A stretch of 64,000 nt of DNA. Origin: Hyunsoonleella jejuensis. Its GTDB lineage: Bacteria; Bacteroidota; Bacteroidia; Flavobacteriales; Flavobacteriaceae. The notes beneath the pieces were generated by a model. It was not told the DNA's origin and did not search any database. It was given only the letters and a program-made list of their open reading frames with translations. The position numbers and the translations under genes were made by a program. Of this stretch, positions 62,324 through 64,000 are shown one piece after another (positions within the stretch are counted from its first letter, which is position 1; every line of letters starts with the position of its first letter). The DNA lies in NCBI RefSeq assembly GCF_900111025.1, contig NZ_FOFN01000001.1:310001-374000 (forward strand), written 5' to 3'.

Positions 62324-63451
62324 ATGAAAAACATATATAAAACATCAATACTTATCCTCTTAATCATGATTTCTGGTTGTAAAAAATCAGAAAACACAGC
62401 TAAAATTGAGACTGATACAACTGAAGATCAGCGCATTGAAATTGCTAAAGCGCAGTTTCAACAAAACAATATGGTTATGGGGAATATTGAGACCAAGCCA
62501 TTCCCTGTAAGCATAAAAGTAAATGGTGTAATAGATGTTCCGCCGGAGAACAAGGCCATAGTAAATGCCATTATTGGTGGTTATGTAAAAACTATTCCGT
62601 TATTAGTTGGCGACATGGTTAAAAAAGGACAGGTTTTGGTGTCACTAAAAAATCCGGAGTTTGTAGCACTACAGCAAAATTATCTGGAAGTAAAGGAACA
62701 GCTCAACTACCTAAAAACGGAATTTGAAAGACAGCGCACCATGTTTGAAGAAAACATCATTTCTAAAAAAGTGTTTTTAAAATCAGAAAGCGCATACAAA
62801 ACGGCCAATGCGAGATATAAAGGCCTAAAAAAACAATTGTTACTACTCAATATCGATCCGTTACGAGCTGAACAAGGCAACTTCACTTCAGTAGTTAATA
62901 TCTATGCGCCAATAAACGGAAGCATTACCAAGGTACATGTGTCCAAAGGTTCTTATGTTTCACCAACCACAGCAATATTAGAAATTGTTGATAACAGCCA
63001 TATTCACTTAGAATTATCGGTTTTTGAAAAAGACATCATGAATATTAAAAAAGCACAAAATATTTTGTTTAAAATTCCTGAAGCATCTAATGATTTTTAC
63101 GAAGCTAGTGTATATTTAGTAGGCTCGTCTATTGAAGATAACAGAACTATTAAAGTACATGCACATCCAAAAAACGAGTCGCATCAGTTTTTAACTGGTA
63201 TGTTTGTTAATGCTGAAATTATAACCGAAGAACGTACGGCAAACGCTTTACCAGAAACTGCTGTTATAGAAGTAGACGGCAATTATTTTATATTGGTTTT
63301 AGATGAGCAAACTGATGGCAGTTATTTTTTTAATCAAGTTAAAATTGATGTTGGCAGAACATATAATGGCTATGTAGAACTTAAAAATTCGGAAGCATTG
63401 CCAAATAACAACAAGTTATTGACAAGAGGAGGTTTTAGTTTAATAAACTAA
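62324..63451 (+). CDS. Efflux RND periplasmic adaptor (CusB/CzcB-like lipoprotein)
   Basis: The 375-residue protein has a lipoprotein signal (lipobox ISGCKK), a first beta-barrel/lipoyl half (VNGVIDVPPENKAIVNAIIGGYVKTIPLLVGDMVKKGQVLVSL), a coiled-coil hairpin (about 120-185), and the second lipoyl half with YAPINGSITKVHVSKGSYV. It links the pump encoded just upstream to the outer-membrane channel and may present metal to it. It ends the operon. Confidence 0.9.
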   Translation: MKNIYKTSILILLIMISGCKKSENTAKIETDTTEDQRIEIAKAQFQQNNMVMGNIETKPFPVSIKVNGVIDVPPENKAIVNAIIGGYVKTIPLLVGDMVKKGQVLVSLKNPEFVALQQNYLEVKEQLNYLKTEFERQRTMFEENIISKKVFLKSESAYKTANARYKGLKKQLLLLNIDPLRAEQGNFTSVVNIYAPINGSITKVHVSKGSYVSPTTAILEIVDNSHIHLELSVFEKDIMNIKKAQNILFKIPEASNDFYEASVYLVGSSIEDNRTIKVHAHPKNESHQFLTGMFVNAEIITEERTANALPETAVIEVDGNYFILVLDEQTDGSYFFNQVKIDVGRTYNGYVELKNSEALPNNNKLLTRGGFSLIN

Positions 63452-63541
63452 CATGAGTTTAAAGTATTAAATTTTCTTAAATGTTAACCTCATAGTTAGA
63501 GTTTGCCAAAATGCATCAACTATTATACCAGCAATAGCTAA

Positions 63542-64000
63542 CTAAGTGACTTTAACAAACAAATTATTTGCTATTACATTAGATATCACCAATTCTCTAT
63601 CCTTCAATTTTATGGTTATAGAATTATCAAAAGGTTCGCGTTGCAATACTTTTAAGTGAACCCCTAAAGCTATATTGTTCTTGTCTAAATATTTTAAAAA
63701 TTCGGTAGAAGAATCCTGAACGCCAACACAAATACAATGATCGCCTTCTTTTGCTTCCGAAAGTAGAATTTTGTCAATTTTTTTAATATTTCCGGTTTCA
63801 TCAGGTATAGGATCGCCATGAGGATCATGCGTTGGATAACCTAAAAATGCATCTAGCTGGCTAATTAACTTTTTCGATTTAATATGCTCTAATTGTTCTG
63901 CTACTTCGTGAATTTCATCCCAAGAAAAATTTAATTTTTCAGCTAAAAACACTTCCCACAATCTGTGCTTACGCACAATATTTATGGCAATAGTCTTTCC
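63542..64000 (-). CDS. DtxR/MntR-family metal-dependent regulator (partial)
   Basis: The frame stays open to base 64000, so the N-terminal DNA-binding part is cut off by the window edge; about 150 residues are visible. KHRLWEVFLAEKLNFSWDEIHEVAEQLEHIKS is the classic metal-binding and dimerisation region of DtxR-type repressors, and the last 75 residues form a C-terminal FeoA/SH3-like domain (EGDHCICVGVQD). It controls genes in response to iron, manganese or zinc. Its neighbours (feo genes, metal efflux) fit a metal-homeostasis role, though its targets are not shown. Confidence 0.88.
   Translation of the reverse strand, partial: GKTIAINIVRKHRLWEVFLAEKLNFSWDEIHEVAEQLEHIKSKKLISQLDAFLGYPTHDPHGDPIPDETGNIKKIDKILLSEAKEGDHCICVGVQDSSTEFLKYLDKNNIALGVHLKVLQREPFDNSITIKLKDRELVISNVIANNLFVKVT

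Overview
The window is a stretch of chromosome from a Bacteroidota bacterium, most likely a marine member of the Flavobacteriaceae. The evidence is: an A+T-rich sequence; promoters of the Bacteroidota type (-7 box TAnnTTTG, sometimes with a -33 TTG about 19 nt upstream); weak Shine-Dalgarno sites; type IX secretion (T9SS) sorting domains; TonB-dependent receptors; a PorZ gene; and flavobacterial families such as DUF2723, short DUF5686 barrels and DUF6646-like proteins. Most of it is ordinary core genome. I see no prophage, insertion sequence, CRISPR array or integrated island, and no gap without genes longer than about 300 bases.

Layout. 1-9 kb: a 5'-truncated T9SS surface protein with tandem HYR-like repeats, polA, a membrane metallophosphoesterase, a cysteine-free thioredoxin-like protein and a polysaccharide deacetylase. 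9-13 kb: a large DUF2723 membrane protein and tRNA-Gln. 13-18.6 kb: tsaC/sua5, then the translation block rplM-rpsI, rpsB, tsf, pyrH, frr. 18.6-26.7 kb: a short DUF5686 barrel, an RND/MMPL transporter, asnS, rpoN, a PAP2-like membrane protein and an outer-membrane barrel. 26.8-31.9 kb: an SOS-like cassette of a divergent XRE-S24 self-cleaving-type repressor, a DnaE-like polymerase and a Y-family polymerase. 32-34.3 kb: a DUF3157 protein, a DUF2975-DUF2975-XRE operon and a DUF2007 protein. 34.3-39.4 kb: a MocR-type regulator that lacks the PLP lysine, divergent from a TonB receptor; a JmjC/cupin protein; a small barrel. 39.4-48.2 kb: recX, a T9SS cargo protein, a heme-type TonB receptor, recO and porZ. 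48.3-54.7 kb: gdhA, a barrel protein, a DUF4163/DUF3298 lipoprotein, a DinB-fold protein, an ArsC-like protein, tRNA-Arg and tRNA-Asn, rseP, and a Sco protein. 54.9-64 kb: metal genes, namely feoA-feoB with a tiny Cys-rich partner, a His-rich protein, a CzcA-type RND pump fused to its TolC-like channel, its adaptor, and a 3'-end fragment of a DtxR-type regulator.

How the genes work together. The translation block supplies ribosomal proteins, EF-Ts, UMP kinase and recycling factor. The XRE-S24/DnaE/DinB cassette looks like a damage-inducible mutagenesis unit comparable to imuB-dnaE2 in Proteobacteria, but with a catalytically intact Y-family polymerase. The right end is a metal-homeostasis neighbourhood (Feo uptake, divalent-cation efflux, DtxR regulator). 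The most unusual non-coding signal is a dispersed element present twice (37763-37896 and 54735-54884). Its copies share only short anchor sequences, but matching hairpins are kept by compensatory changes, which suggests a folded RNA or a structured repeat family.
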